This document shows, piece by piece, positions 53,162-61,487 of a DNA stretch of 64,000 nt (within the stretch, counting starts at the first letter, position 1; the number at the start of each line of letters is the position of its first letter). A program made the position numbers and the translations under genes. The stretch lies in assembly GCF_001902295.1 (NCBI RefSeq), contig NZ_CP018335.1, positions 310,001 through 374,000 on the forward strand, in the 5' to 3' direction. The DNA is from Clostridium kluyveri (GTDB lineage Bacteria > Bacillota > Clostridia > Clostridiales > Clostridiaceae). The notes beneath the pieces were generated by a model. The model did not search any database, was not told the origin of the DNA, and worked only from the letters and a program-made list of their open reading frames with translations.

Positions 53162-53529
53162 ATATGAATTTTGTTTTTGTGGGGATAGGCGGTGCATTTG
53201 GAAGTTTAGCCAGGTATCAATTAGGAAAAGTTATTTCACAGAAATCTGCGACTACGTTCCCTGTAGGTACTTTTATAATCAATATAACAGGTGTTATTCT
53301 CTTAGGCATGGTCAGCAGTTTGGATATCAGTAAGAATATGTACTTGCTATTGGGAGATGGCTTCCTGGGTGCATATACTACATTTTCAACATTTATGTAT
53401 GAGGGCTTCAATTTGTTTCAGGAGAACGAGAAGCTAAATGCATTTATTTATATTTTGGGTTCTTTGATTTTGGGTATCATTGGCTACATATTAGGTTTTT
53501 GGTTAGGCAATCTTATTAAAATAATATAA
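53158..53529 (+). CDS. crcB: Fluoride channel CrcB (Fluc), second subunit
   Basis: A 121-123-residue paralogue with GIGGAFGSLARYQLGK, GTFIINITGVILLG and GFLGAYTTFSTFMYEG. ATG 53164 is the better start; TTG 53158 overlaps the previous stop. It forms the second half of the Fluc pair. Confidence 0.95.
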   Translation: MNMNFVFVGIGGAFGSLARYQLGKVISQKSATTFPVGTFIINITGVILLGMVSSLDISKNMYLLLGDGFLGAYTTFSTFMYEGFNLFQENEKLNAFIYILGSLILGIIGYILGFWLGNLIKII

Positions 53530-53553
53530 GAAAAAGGAAAGGTGGATAAACAT

Positions 53554-53895
53554 ATGGATATCAAGGGGAAATGTAAGATTTTAAAAATCTATATTGGTGA
53601 GGATTCCATGTATAAAAAACATAATCTTTATCATGCAATTGTCTTTAAGCTCAAAGAATTAGGAATAGCTGGAGTGACTGTTACACGAGGGATAGAAGGT
53701 TATGGTAAGGGAAAAAGATTAAGAACAATGAGGATTCTGGACCTTAGCTCAAGCCTGCCAATTATCGTGGAAGCCATCGATGTACAAGAGCGCATCGAAA
53801 AGGCTATACCGGCTATGGAAGAAATGGTGAATGAGGGGCTAATTATGGTTACAGATGTAGATGTTATAAAATACGGCAGAGAACAGACAAATTAG
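53554..53895 (+). CDS. DUF190 (PII-like) protein linked to CrcB
   Basis: A 113-residue protein with the DUF190 pattern: LKIYIGEDSMYKKHNLYHAIVFKLKELGIAGVTVTRGIEGYGKG and VIVEAID. The fold is PII-like. ATG 53554 has AAAGGAAAGGTGG upstream; GTG 53542 is also possible. DUF190 genes often accompany crcB, so a regulatory role in fluoride export is likely. Confidence 0.88.
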   Translation: MDIKGKCKILKIYIGEDSMYKKHNLYHAIVFKLKELGIAGVTVTRGIEGYGKGKRLRTMRILDLSSSLPIIVEAIDVQERIEKAIPAMEEMVNEGLIMVTDVDVIKYGREQTN

Positions 53896-54173
53896 CAACT
53901 GTAATCGAAAATATTGCTATAGGTCAATTAGCATCTATCATATGACATTAGCTAGTAAACAAAAATTTGATTTAAGTTGTAGAGTGTGCTATAGTTAACG
54001 AGAATTTAAATCCTTTAATAAATAATAGGTTAAAACAGTATAGAGCGGAAAGTATTAGAATCAGCAATATTAAATTGGAATGCTTTCTTAATCTATACAA
54101 AATATAAAAAATAAGTAATACTATAGAAGTTATTTAACTGACTATAAACTTATTATACGGGGAGTGTATAAAC

Positions 54174-54335
54174 ATAGAAAATATAGGTATAAACAATTTC
54201 ATTTCTATTGTTGTGGGAATGTTTCTAATTTTATTATGTTGTATAATTTCTTATCTTTTCCAAAAGCATCTATTTAGTAAATATAAGAATAAAGTAAAAA
54301 ATATAGTAGATAAAGATGACAAACCTATATCCTAA
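54174..54335 (+). CDS. Possible small membrane protein with non-canonical start
   Basis: An open frame of about 54 codons encodes a hydrophobic helix (FISIVVGMFLILLCCIISYLF) followed by a basic-acidic tail ending DDKPIS. GGGGAG at 54159-54164 is 9 nt before an in-frame ATA at 54174, and no ATG/GTG/TTG is available before the helix. It ends one base before the convergent gerKB stop. Coding is suggested by composition and topology only. Confidence 0.4.
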   Translation: MENIGINNFISIVVGMFLILLCCIISYLFQKHLFSKYKNKVKNIVDKDDKPIS

Positions 54336-54336
54336 T

Positions 54337-55425
54337 TTAACCTCTTTTCTTTAAAATTAGTGCCATGAAAAAGAGAAACATTTCTAGTACAGTTTCAATA
54401 AATATAGCCACAAAAGGATATGAGTAAAAATCAAAGGTTGCTAAATCTAATATGTTTTTAAATGAGGTCGTACTGATAACAAAAGAAAGTAATACAGCTG
54501 GGAATACAAGAGGCTTATATGTACTTAATCCTATAATTTGAGATATTCCTAAACTAAAGGCCCATATCATATTTGATGAAGCTATAATTGCTGCTCCAAT
54601 AGAAATCATGAGCCAGATAGCTTCCACCCGTTCAAAAAATTCACCAATGTGAATAAACCTCGTAAGCTCAAGACTAGCATTAAGCATATTTTTTGCTTGG
54701 GGATAACTAAATATTCCTATTGTACTAATAATAAATATAATAATAATGAATGCACCCATGCTTACAGCAGTAAATTTTCCAATAAATCCATTCTCAGGAT
54801 GATTACAAAGGGGAATATACATACCCATTATAAAACATATTCCTATAAAAGATAAAATAAGGGGAGCACCTGTCAAAGTTGGATATAAACCAACCTCAAA
54901 CTGGGGTTTAAGTCTATCTATTTTTATATCCGGGATAACAAATAAAAAAAGTACAATGGAACTAAATAGATATACCGGTCCTAAAATTTCACATACTCTT
55001 CCTAGTACTTCTATACCTTTTAGAACAGCATAACCAATCACAATATAGGAAGTAGTAAGAAATATCAATTCTGAAGTTTTAGGAAAAAATACTACACTGA
55101 GAATCATACTTAGACCCCTTTGTAATATAGCAGAAACTAATAAAAAGAAAATAGGAAATAATATTCCTACAATTCTACCTAACTTTTTTCCAAGAATAGT
55201 CATACTATATTGCACCATGTTCTGTCCTGGAAAACGTATGCCCATATAAGCATAGACTACAGCTAAGAGAACATCCAAAAACCAGGCCAAAATTACAGCT
55301 AACCAGGCATCCCTCCTTGCTTGAAAAATTAATAATCTTAATACTTGCAAGCCGGTAAAAGAGGTAATAATACAAAAAAGCAGCCATATATATTGATTTG
55401 TACTAATAACTTCTTTTTCATGCAT
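54337..55425 (-). CDS. gerKB: Germinant receptor B subunit (GerAB/GerKB family)
   Basis: A 362-residue integral membrane protein of the spore-germination APC-like transporter family, with about ten hydrophobic segments. It starts MHEKEVISTNQYIWLLF. It is the last gene of a minus-strand operon A-C-D-B for an inner-membrane receptor of the spore. Ligand is not predictable. Confidence 0.9.
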   Translation of the reverse strand: MHEKEVISTNQYIWLLFCIITSFTGLQVLRLLIFQARRDAWLAVILAWFLDVLLAVVYAYMGIRFPGQNMVQYSMTILGKKLGRIVGILFPIFFLLVSAILQRGLSMILSVVFFPKTSELIFLTTSYIVIGYAVLKGIEVLGRVCEILGPVYLFSSIVLFLFVIPDIKIDRLKPQFEVGLYPTLTGAPLILSFIGICFIMGMYIPLCNHPENGFIGKFTAVSMGAFIIIIFIISTIGIFSYPQAKNMLNASLELTRFIHIGEFFERVEAIWLMISIGAAIIASSNMIWAFSLGISQIIGLSTYKPLVFPAVLLSFVISTTSFKNILDLATFDFYSYPFVAIFIETVLEMFLFFMALILKKRG

Positions 55426-55446
55426 ATTTTATTCCTCTCCAGACAT

Positions 55447-55664
55447 TTATAATTTATTAAAAAGAATTTTTCCTAAAGGTTTAAATAATTGTTCTATAAA
55501 GTTTATTGGAGTTATTATATTTAAAGCTTTACTAATTCCAAGAAGCAGGGATGTTAATAATATAAATGCTATGGATAATAATTCTTTCCACATTTTTTTT
55601 TTAATAGTGGAATTCCTTCCAGTACACATATTAGTAATACGGCAATGATTATAGTTGCTATCAT
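55447..55664 (-). pseudogene. Germinant receptor D subunit interrupted at an A10 tract
   Basis: From ATG 55664, after AGGAGGG, the frame reads MIATIIIAVLLICVLEGIPLLKKK then hits a run of ten A (55592-55601 on the plus strand as T10) and stops soon after. A -1 shift, or one extra A, joins it to MWKELLSIAFILLTSLLLGI and a further amphipathic segment, giving a 72-residue protein with two membrane helices. That size and topology match the D subunits found in many ger operons. Slippage at A10 could restore expression. Confidence 0.75.
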
Positions 55665-55678
55665 TCGGCTTTTCCCTC

Positions 55679-56863
55679 CTAATCATTTGATACAACAGAA
55701 TCTTTAATTATACCTATATTGGTTATCTTAATTTTAAAAGTAATTTCATACTTTATATTTGGAAATATTTTATCCCAATTATTTTTCATGATAATCCACT
55801 TTTGGGGATAATTATTATATGTTTTTGTTGAAAAACCAACAAAATCTGCATTGAAATGTTTTTGTGATTTATCTATTAATTCACTTAATTGGTTTTTTAA
55901 TACTATTTCAATATTATGTTCTATTTCCTCTATTATTTTAGGACTCACATCAATGTTTTGTATTTCTCTAATAAAGGCATCTCCTGTGCATTGAATTTCT
56001 ATATTAACCCTATCTTCAGTCATATGAGGAATTATTCTATTAGATTTTTTTAAAACTTCTACAGTTATATTTTCATTATTTTTTACTGATTTAGTGAGAG
56101 ATATAACCATATGGCTTTTTGAATAATCAATTAACCACAATAAATTTTTAGATTCTTCATTTGTTAATATTCCAATTAAACGACCATTTTTAAAAACAGC
56201 TGTTTTTTCAATTATAATTTTTCCGTTAATATCATCTTTTGACTTTTCAAGTTCAATTACAGGGGCAAAGCTTGTTTTTGATTCCTTTTTTGATTCTATA
56301 ATAAAGTCGTTTAGAGTGACAGGTAAAATAGAGGGATACTTTTTGAAGCGGTTCATCATATTGGTTATACCCCTTGAAGCAATATCTTCCCCAGGTGTCC
56401 TACTCTCTAAAATTTCTCGGGCTGTTTTATTTGTAGCAACTATCCAATTAGTACTACGAATTTGACGATTTCTGTTTAAGTAATCCAGTATCTCAGAAAC
56501 TCCTGATTCGCATAAATTTCTTGAAAAAATGATTATTTTAGCATGTGAAAAATCCAGAGTTGAAGAATTATTCTTTGAGAAGTTTTGGATTGCATCAAAA
56601 ATAGAAGTTCCGGTGCTTACTTTTACAATAGATTTATTTTCTTTGCTAGAGGTATTATTGTCACCTTTACCAGATTTAGGATTAATAATTTCTAATGTTA
56701 AAAGAAATGGTTTATCGCCGGGGATTTTATCAATACCCATACCCATTACAACGGAAACTTCATTTAGTTCAATTTTATCGCTGCTGCAGCCATAAAGGAG
56801 AATAGAAAACGTAAAGATGAAAATATTGAACAATATTAATTTATACTTTACAGTATATTTCAT
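55679..56863 (-). CDS. gerKC: Germinant receptor C subunit (Ger(x)C lipoprotein)
   Basis: A 394-residue lipoprotein: signal peptide ending LLYGC with lipidation at C26, then the Ger(x)C domains (NEVSVVMGMGIDKIPGDKPFLLTLEI, FSHAKIIIFSRNLCESGVSEILDYLNRNRQIRSTNWIVAT). Its start is 2 bp after the A subunit stop. Confidence 0.93.
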   Translation of the reverse strand: MKYTVKYKLILFNIFIFTFSILLYGCSSDKIELNEVSVVMGMGIDKIPGDKPFLLTLEIINPKSGKGDNNTSSKENKSIVKVSTGTSIFDAIQNFSKNNSSTLDFSHAKIIIFSRNLCESGVSEILDYLNRNRQIRSTNWIVATNKTAREILESRTPGEDIASRGITNMMNRFKKYPSILPVTLNDFIIESKKESKTSFAPVIELEKSKDDINGKIIIEKTAVFKNGRLIGILTNEESKNLLWLIDYSKSHMVISLTKSVKNNENITVEVLKKSNRIIPHMTEDRVNIEIQCTGDAFIREIQNIDVSPKIIEEIEHNIEIVLKNQLSELIDKSQKHFNADFVGFSTKTYNNYPQKWIIMKNNWDKIFPNIKYEITFKIKITNIGIIKDSVVSND

Positions 56864-56865
56864 GT

Positions 56866-58476
56866 CTATTGCCTCTTCTCATCTTTTTTATTTTCATCAG
56901 GTGGATCAGGTTTTAAATAAGGTCTTTGCCGCTGTGAGTCACTGGCATAATGGGGTCTATGATTCATATGCCACCATGGAAACCTTATTATGACATCTTT
57001 AAATTCTTTTAGGTTTAGAGGTGAAATAGGGGAAAGATAATTTACACCAAAGGATCTTAAGGATGACAGATGAATTAAAATTAGAATAACACCAAGCATA
57101 ATCCCATATAAACCTAAAAATCCTCCTAGAAAAATCATACAAAAACGTAAAATACGAATAGCATAACCCATATCATAAGACGGTATGCTAAAAGAAGCTA
57201 TTGCTGTAATAGCTATAATAATAACTGTAATAGGTGAGACAATACCAGCTCTAACAGCTGCCTCGCCAATAACAATTGCACCAACCATACCTACAGTTTG
57301 ATTAGATGGTGCGGGAAGACGAATTCCTGCTTCTCTAAATGCTTCAAAGGTGATTTCCATCATTAGTGCTTCAACAAGAATAGGAAAAGGAACTCCACGT
57401 GCAGCTCCAAGAATACCAATAAGTAGTGGAGTAGGAATCATTTCTTTATGATACAAAATGACTGCCACAAAGCATCCAGGCAGTAAAAGTGAAATTCCAA
57501 AAAAAATCAGTCGTATTAATCGAATAAATAAAGCAGTTGGATATCTTTCATAATAATCTTCACTAGCCTGCAAAAATTGAATCATGGTGGCAGGAAGTAT
57601 CAAAGCACAAGGTGTATCATCTATTAAAATGGCTACTCTACCTTCTAAAATGCCAGCTGCTACCCTATCTGGCCTTTCACTATGTTGAATTTGTGGAAAT
57701 ACTGTATAAGGAGTATCCTCTATTAATTCTTCTATATATCCACTTTCTAAAATGGAGTCTACGTCTATTTTTTCAATTCTTTTTCTTACTTCTTTAACAA
57801 TGCTGTCGTCCACTATTCCCTGCAGATAAGTAATATTTATTTTTGTTTGTGTCTGTCTACCTACTATGAATTCTTCAATTTTTAATTGATAGGATTTAAT
57901 CCTTCTTCTAAGCTGAGATATGTTTATGGAAATATTTTCTGTAAATCCTTCGTTTGATCCTCTAAGTACCTTTTCAACGTTTGTTTCTGATACATTTTTT
58001 TCTTTCCAACCTGGTGTTGTCATCTTTAAAGCTTTAATATCTCCATCTAATAAAAATACAGTATTTCCATTTAATAAAGCATATACCACTTCTCCAATAG
58101 TTGATATTTCACTTGTGTTAGCGATCTTAAGAAAATGTTTCTTGGTTATTTCTATAACATGGGTTAATGCTAAATCCTCTGAGGATATTTCTTTAATATC
58201 CATAATTGATGTAAGTATATTTTCATTAATTAATTTAACATTTGCCAGGCCGTTTATGAAAATAAGCGCAGAGGAACGTTGAATTGCGTCTATAATAAAT
58301 TCATGATAAACTATATCAATGCAATTGGAAAATAAGCTGCGTAAAATATTTAAGTTGTCTGCAATAGATTTGCTTAGAGGTAAAGATTCTTCATCATTAG
58401 GTAATTTTTGTGTGTAAATACAGGTTGAAGTTGAAATATTGCCAGAGTTAAAAAATTTCTTCACAATTAAAATCAC
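56866..58476 (-). CDS. gerKA: Germinant receptor A subunit (GerA family)
   Basis: A 532-536-residue protein with a hydrophilic N-terminal domain (about 1-290), several membrane helices (about 290-490) and a hydrophilic tail. Family motifs include IEEFIVGRQTQTKINITYLQGI, SERPDRVAAGILEGRVAILIDDTP and PFPILVEALMMEITFEAFREAGIRLP. GTG 58464 (MKKFFNSG) is better spaced from TTGGAG than GTG 58476. Confidence 0.94.
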   Translation of the reverse strand: MILIVKKFFNSGNISTSTCIYTQKLPNDEESLPLSKSIADNLNILRSLFSNCIDIVYHEFIIDAIQRSSALIFINGLANVKLINENILTSIMDIKEISSEDLALTHVIEITKKHFLKIANTSEISTIGEVVYALLNGNTVFLLDGDIKALKMTTPGWKEKNVSETNVEKVLRGSNEGFTENISINISQLRRRIKSYQLKIEEFIVGRQTQTKINITYLQGIVDDSIVKEVRKRIEKIDVDSILESGYIEELIEDTPYTVFPQIQHSERPDRVAAGILEGRVAILIDDTPCALILPATMIQFLQASEDYYERYPTALFIRLIRLIFFGISLLLPGCFVAVILYHKEMIPTPLLIGILGAARGVPFPILVEALMMEITFEAFREAGIRLPAPSNQTVGMVGAIVIGEAAVRAGIVSPITVIIIAITAIASFSIPSYDMGYAIRILRFCMIFLGGFLGLYGIMLGVILILIHLSSLRSFGVNYLSPISPLNLKEFKDVIIRFPWWHMNHRPHYASDSQRQRPYLKPDPPDENKKDEKRQ

Positions 58477-58639
58477 TCCAATAAAAATTATAATGTATAA
58501 TTATTCTTTGCATTATGGAAGAAAATATGCAACTTGATATCATATAGGATGCACTTCTCAAATCTTGTAAGGGGTGCCGCCCCATATTGATAAAAATTTT
58601 GTTTGGTAGGTGATATAATAAATTTATAATTTATTATGC

Positions 58640-58671
58640 AGCAGACATAGAATTGTCTGCTATTATTTTTT
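58640..58671 (+). terminator. Intrinsic terminator upstream of xre
   Basis: AGCAGACA (58640-58647) pairs with TGTCTGCT (58654-58661), followed by ATTATTTTTT. No plus-strand gene is visible upstream, so it may end an unseen transcript or a remnant in 58500-58640. Confidence 0.7.
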
Positions 58672-58689
58672 AATTGATGCAATATATAT

Positions 58690-58725
58690 TTGACATAAAA
58701 TATATTATATATTACAATATGTAAT
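58690..58725 (+). promoter_or_regulatory. Promoter and dyad for the Xre regulator
   Basis: TTGACA (58690-58695), 17-bp spacer, TACAAT (58713-58718). The dyad ATTAC-AATAT-GTAAT (58711-58725) overlaps the -10 box and is a candidate autoregulatory operator. Confidence 0.7.
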
Positions 58726-58739
58726 GTGAGGAGGTTATG

Positions 58740-58940
58740 ATGAAAAATAAAAGAATGAAAATTGCTCGTATGGAACATGACATGAAACAAGAAGATTTAG
58801 CAAAAGCTGTCGGAGTTACACGTCAAACTATTGGAATGATTGAATCAGGCAATTATAATCCATCATTGAAATTATGTATTTCAATATGTAAAGTACTTGA
58901 TAAAACACTAAATGAATTATTTTGGGAGGATAATAATTAA
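58740..58940 (+). CDS. Xre-type helix-turn-helix regulator
   Basis: A 66-67-residue single-domain HTH protein (MEHDMKQEDLAKAVGVTRQTIGMIESGNYNPSLKLCISICKVLDKTLNELFW), of the short YozG-like type that usually pairs with a membrane protein. GAGGAGG favours ATG 58740 over the ATG at 58737. The stop overlaps the next gene start. Confidence 0.93.
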   Translation: MKNKRMKIARMEHDMKQEDLAKAVGVTRQTIGMIESGNYNPSLKLCISICKVLDKTLNELFWEDNN

Positions 58941-59422
58941 TGGGAAGAAAGTTAATGGAGGACGAGAGAATAATAGCTCAAAAGCGCAAGATTCAAAGTG
59001 ATACTTGCAGTATAGTACTTATTGTACTGCTTATGTCTACAGTTGTTCAGCAATATATTTTTAATGCACCTTTTTCACAATATGCTGTAGAATTCGTATG
59101 TTTTCTAGGAGCTTCTATATATATTGTAATCAGAAATATTATCTCAGGAAATGATTTATATGGTACGGAAAATAATGATAGAAAATTAGTTGTAGTGAAT
59201 AGTCTTGTAAGTGGTATTATAATATGTGTTATTGCAGGAACTTCAAGTTATATAAGATATAGTGAAAAATTCACAAATGGCTTATTGCTTATAACTTTGA
59301 TAATTACATTTATTTGTGGAACTTTTGCAGCATTTCTAGGATTTTCAGTTATGTACTTTCTAAATAAAAGAAAACAGAAAAAAATATCTGAAGAATTGGA
59401 CAAAGAAGATGATAATATTTGA
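58940..59422 (+). CDS. Four-helix membrane protein paired with Xre regulator (DUF6773-like)
   Basis: A 160-residue protein with a charged N-terminus (GRKLMEDERIIAQKRKIQSDTC), four hydrophobic segments (about 22-40, 47-66, 84-103, 115-138) and a highly charged C-terminus. The pattern resembles DUF6773 proteins; function unknown. Overlap with xre indicates one operon. Confidence 0.8.
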   Translation: MGRKLMEDERIIAQKRKIQSDTCSIVLIVLLMSTVVQQYIFNAPFSQYAVEFVCFLGASIYIVIRNIISGNDLYGTENNDRKLVVVNSLVSGIIICVIAGTSSYIRYSEKFTNGLLLITLIITFICGTFAAFLGFSVMYFLNKRKQKKISEELDKEDDNI

Positions 59423-59460
59423 TTTCTATTTGTAATGTTCTTATTAGACGAACTAATTCA

Positions 59461-59485
59461 AAAGGCAGTTATGCCTTTGTTCTTT
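59461..59485 (+). terminator. Intrinsic terminator after the Xre operon
   Basis: AAAGGCA-GTTA-TGCCTTT (59461-59478) followed by GTTCTTTT. Confidence 0.75.
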
Positions 59486-59513
59486 TACTCGATAAAAGTA
59501 GTATAATAATTGA

Positions 59514-59584
59514 TTAGGAACCTAAATATTTGTGTTGACATTTAATAAAAGGGTTGGTATACTAAAATTAAGTTAGGTACCTAA
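59514..59584 (+). promoter_or_regulatory. MarR gene promoter with two flanking operators
   Basis: TTGACA (59535-59540), 17-bp spacer and TATACT (59558-59563) form the promoter. It is bracketed by two near-identical palindromes, TTAGGAACCTAA (59514-59525) and TTAGGTACCTAA (59573-59584), a typical MarR operator type, so autorepression is likely. Confidence 0.75.
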
Positions 59585-59616
59585 GTTGATTTCAACATAT
59601 TTAGGAGGAAAAAATT

Positions 59617-60186
59617 ATGTCGAAAATAAATTTAAATGATTTGTATCGTACTTTACATCGCTTGAACAGGCAGATGCATCGTGTATCCCATAAAGAAGGT
59701 CATAGAAAGGGTAGACTTTATCATGGGCAGGCGAATTTGTTATTGCTGATTTCACAAAATGATGGTGCCAGTCAGAGAGAATTGGGAGAACAGATGGATA
59801 TACGTCCATCTTCCATGACTGAAATGTTGACGAAGTTAGAACAAAATGGTCTGATTGTGAAGAAACGGGACGACAAAGACCAGAGGGTAATGCACATTCA
59901 TTTAACTGAAGAAGGTAAAAAAGCATCTGAGAAAATTACTGAAAGTAAAGATACACTTGCAGAATCGTTGTTTACAGGTTTAACAGAGGATGAACAAGAA
60001 CAATTACTTATTCTTACTCAAAAATTGTGTGCAAGTTTAGAAATGATTGAGAATTCTCATGGAGAAGAAATATACCATAGCCATGGGCTCGGTCATCATG
60101 GTGGGCATTGTCATGATTTCTGGAAAGAAAATGGTATGCATCATAGGCATGGATATCATCATAGATATTATTCTGAGTATGAGTAA
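59617..60186 (+). CDS. MarR-family regulator with His-rich C-terminal tail
   Basis: A 189-residue protein. The winged helix (GASQRELGEQMDIRPSSMTEMLTKLEQNGLIVKKRDDKDQRVMHIHLTEEGKK) is at about 48-105. The last 40 residues contain about a dozen His (HSHGLGHHGGHCHDF, HHRHGYHHRYY), unusual for MarR proteins and suggestive of metal binding. AGGAGG precedes the ATG. A Fur-type gene follows within 40 bp. Confidence 0.92.
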   Translation: MSKINLNDLYRTLHRLNRQMHRVSHKEGHRKGRLYHGQANLLLLISQNDGASQRELGEQMDIRPSSMTEMLTKLEQNGLIVKKRDDKDQRVMHIHLTEEGKKASEKITESKDTLAESLFTGLTEDEQEQLLILTQKLCASLEMIENSHGEEIYHSHGLGHHGGHCHDFWKENGMHHRHGYHHRYYSEYE

Positions 60187-60224
60187 ACCAATAGTTTAAA
60201 ATTATAAATATAGGATTGAATATT

Positions 60225-60674
60225 ATGGAAGATTTTGAGATGTTGCTTAAAGAAAAAGGATATAGATTGACTGAGCAGCGTCAAATTATATTGAATGTGA
60301 TGCTGGAAAGTATGGGGGAACACCTAAGCATAAAGGAGATATGGGAGATAGCTAGGAAAAAAGACAGTACATTAGGAATCTCTACTGTTTATCGAACTTT
60401 AAAAATTATGGCTGAGATAGGGATTGTTACAGACTTTGATAAAAAAGATGAGCTTAACAAATATGAACTTAATACAGATGAAAAAAACTTTATACATCCT
60501 CATCTAATCTGTATGCGTTGTGGAAAGATTATTGGGATTCAAGAAAACTTGCTTATAGGCAACCCGAAAGTAAAAATTTACAATAAGTATAACTTTAAAA
60601 TAGAAGATATTCGAATTAAATGTTATGGATTCTGTGAGAAATGTGACGAAGAATCGATTAAAAATGTGAAATGA
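60225..60674 (+). CDS. Fur-family transcriptional regulator
   Basis: A 149-residue regulator with a winged helix (RLTEQRQIILNVMLES, STVYRTLKIMAEIGIV) and a structural zinc site made of two CxxC pairs (CMRC and CEKC). Start ATG 60225 has TAGGA upstream; TTG 60216 is possible. Whether it senses iron, zinc or peroxide cannot be read. It follows the His-rich MarR gene, pointing to a shared metal theme. Confidence 0.9.
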   Translation: MEDFEMLLKEKGYRLTEQRQIILNVMLESMGEHLSIKEIWEIARKKDSTLGISTVYRTLKIMAEIGIVTDFDKKDELNKYELNTDEKNFIHPHLICMRCGKIIGIQENLLIGNPKVKIYNKYNFKIEDIRIKCYGFCEKCDEESIKNVK

Positions 60675-60746
60675 TACAATAAAATCATAAAAATGAATTT
60701 TAAATGTGTATATTCCATATTTAAATTTAGCTATATATAGAATGTC

Positions 60747-60818
60747 AAGTGATTCTTAGGTTCAGGTGGAGTTTGCTTATGAGAACTGCTTTTCTCCAGC
60801 TGAACTTTAGAAGAACTT
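60747..60818 (-). repeat. Hairpin repeat element, copy B
   Basis: 25-nt arms (60747-60771 and 60794-60818) with a 22-nt loop, the same architecture as 47682-47753 in reverse orientation. It is followed by TATCCAGGCGCGTAGCAGTGC and a strong G/C hairpin (CCCCCACCTTT with AAGATGGGGG, about 60843-60867). Confidence 0.75.
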
Positions 60819-60899
60819 ATCCAGGCGCGTAGCAGTGCTTATCCCCCACCTTTGATAGAAGATGGGGGTGTTAGCAGTGGTAGCGATCGGATAAAATTG

Positions 60900-60951
60900 A
60901 ATAAAAGCAGAGATACACTTTGAAGGATTTAGAGTGGTTTCTGCTTTTATT
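60900..60951. terminator. Terminator after the nitroreductase gene
   Basis: AATAAAAGCAGA (60900-60911) pairs with TCTGCTTTTATT (60940-60951); both flanks are T-rich in their own direction. It sits 9 bp beyond the minus-strand nitroreductase stop. Confidence 0.75.
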
Positions 60952-60959
60952 TCATTAAA

Positions 60960-61487
60960 CTAAAAGTTATTATAGAATACTATTTTCTCTAATGACTCTC
61001 TTTTATAATGCAGTGGATTCGGTGAGGCACCTGCTGCAGGGTATCCTAAAGGGAGCAAGGCAACCGGCACAATATGATCTGGCAAAGAAAATTCTTTTTT
61101 GATAATATCGGGGTCAAAATGTCCTACCCAGGTAGTACCAAGTCCAAGTTCTGAAGCTTGTAGTATTAAATGTGTAGTTACGATACTGGCGTCTATATCT
61201 CCACTATCTTTACTATCGAAACTACGTTTCCAGCTTTCTGAATTGTCATAGCAGATGAGTAATACTACCGGTGCGTTAAAATGATAGGGCGTGCATTTTC
61301 TTATTTTCTCCAAGGCTTCTTTATTTTCCATCACAAGAATACGCTGTGGTTGATTATTACAAGCAGTAGGAGCAAGCAGGCTAGCCTTCAGCACAAGGTC
61401 AAGTTTTTCTTTTTCCACTGGTTTTTCACTAAATTTGCGAAGGGAATATCTGCTTTTTGCAAGGTCAATAAATTTCATACATCTCAT
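60960..61487 (-). CDS. Nitroreductase-family FMN protein
   Basis: A 175-residue protein with nitroreductase motifs: RYSLRKFSEKPVEKEKLDLVLKASLLAPTACNNQPQRILVM at the N-terminus, then DIDASIVTTHLILQASELGLGTTWVGHFD and ALLPLGYPA. Members reduce nitro groups or quinones with NAD(P)H and FMN. ATG 61487 or 61478 may be the start. It is flanked by copies B and C of the hairpin repeat. Confidence 0.9.
   Translation of the reverse strand: MRCMKFIDLAKSRYSLRKFSEKPVEKEKLDLVLKASLLAPTACNNQPQRILVMENKEALEKIRKCTPYHFNAPVVLLICYDNSESWKRSFDSKDSGDIDASIVTTHLILQASELGLGTTWVGHFDPDIIKKEFSLPDHIVPVALLPLGYPAAGASPNPLHYKRESLEKIVFYNNF

Noticed and set aside
54649..54855. Plus-strand open frame opposite gerKB
   Set aside because: Lies wholly antisense to a well-supported membrane protein gene and has no start signals.
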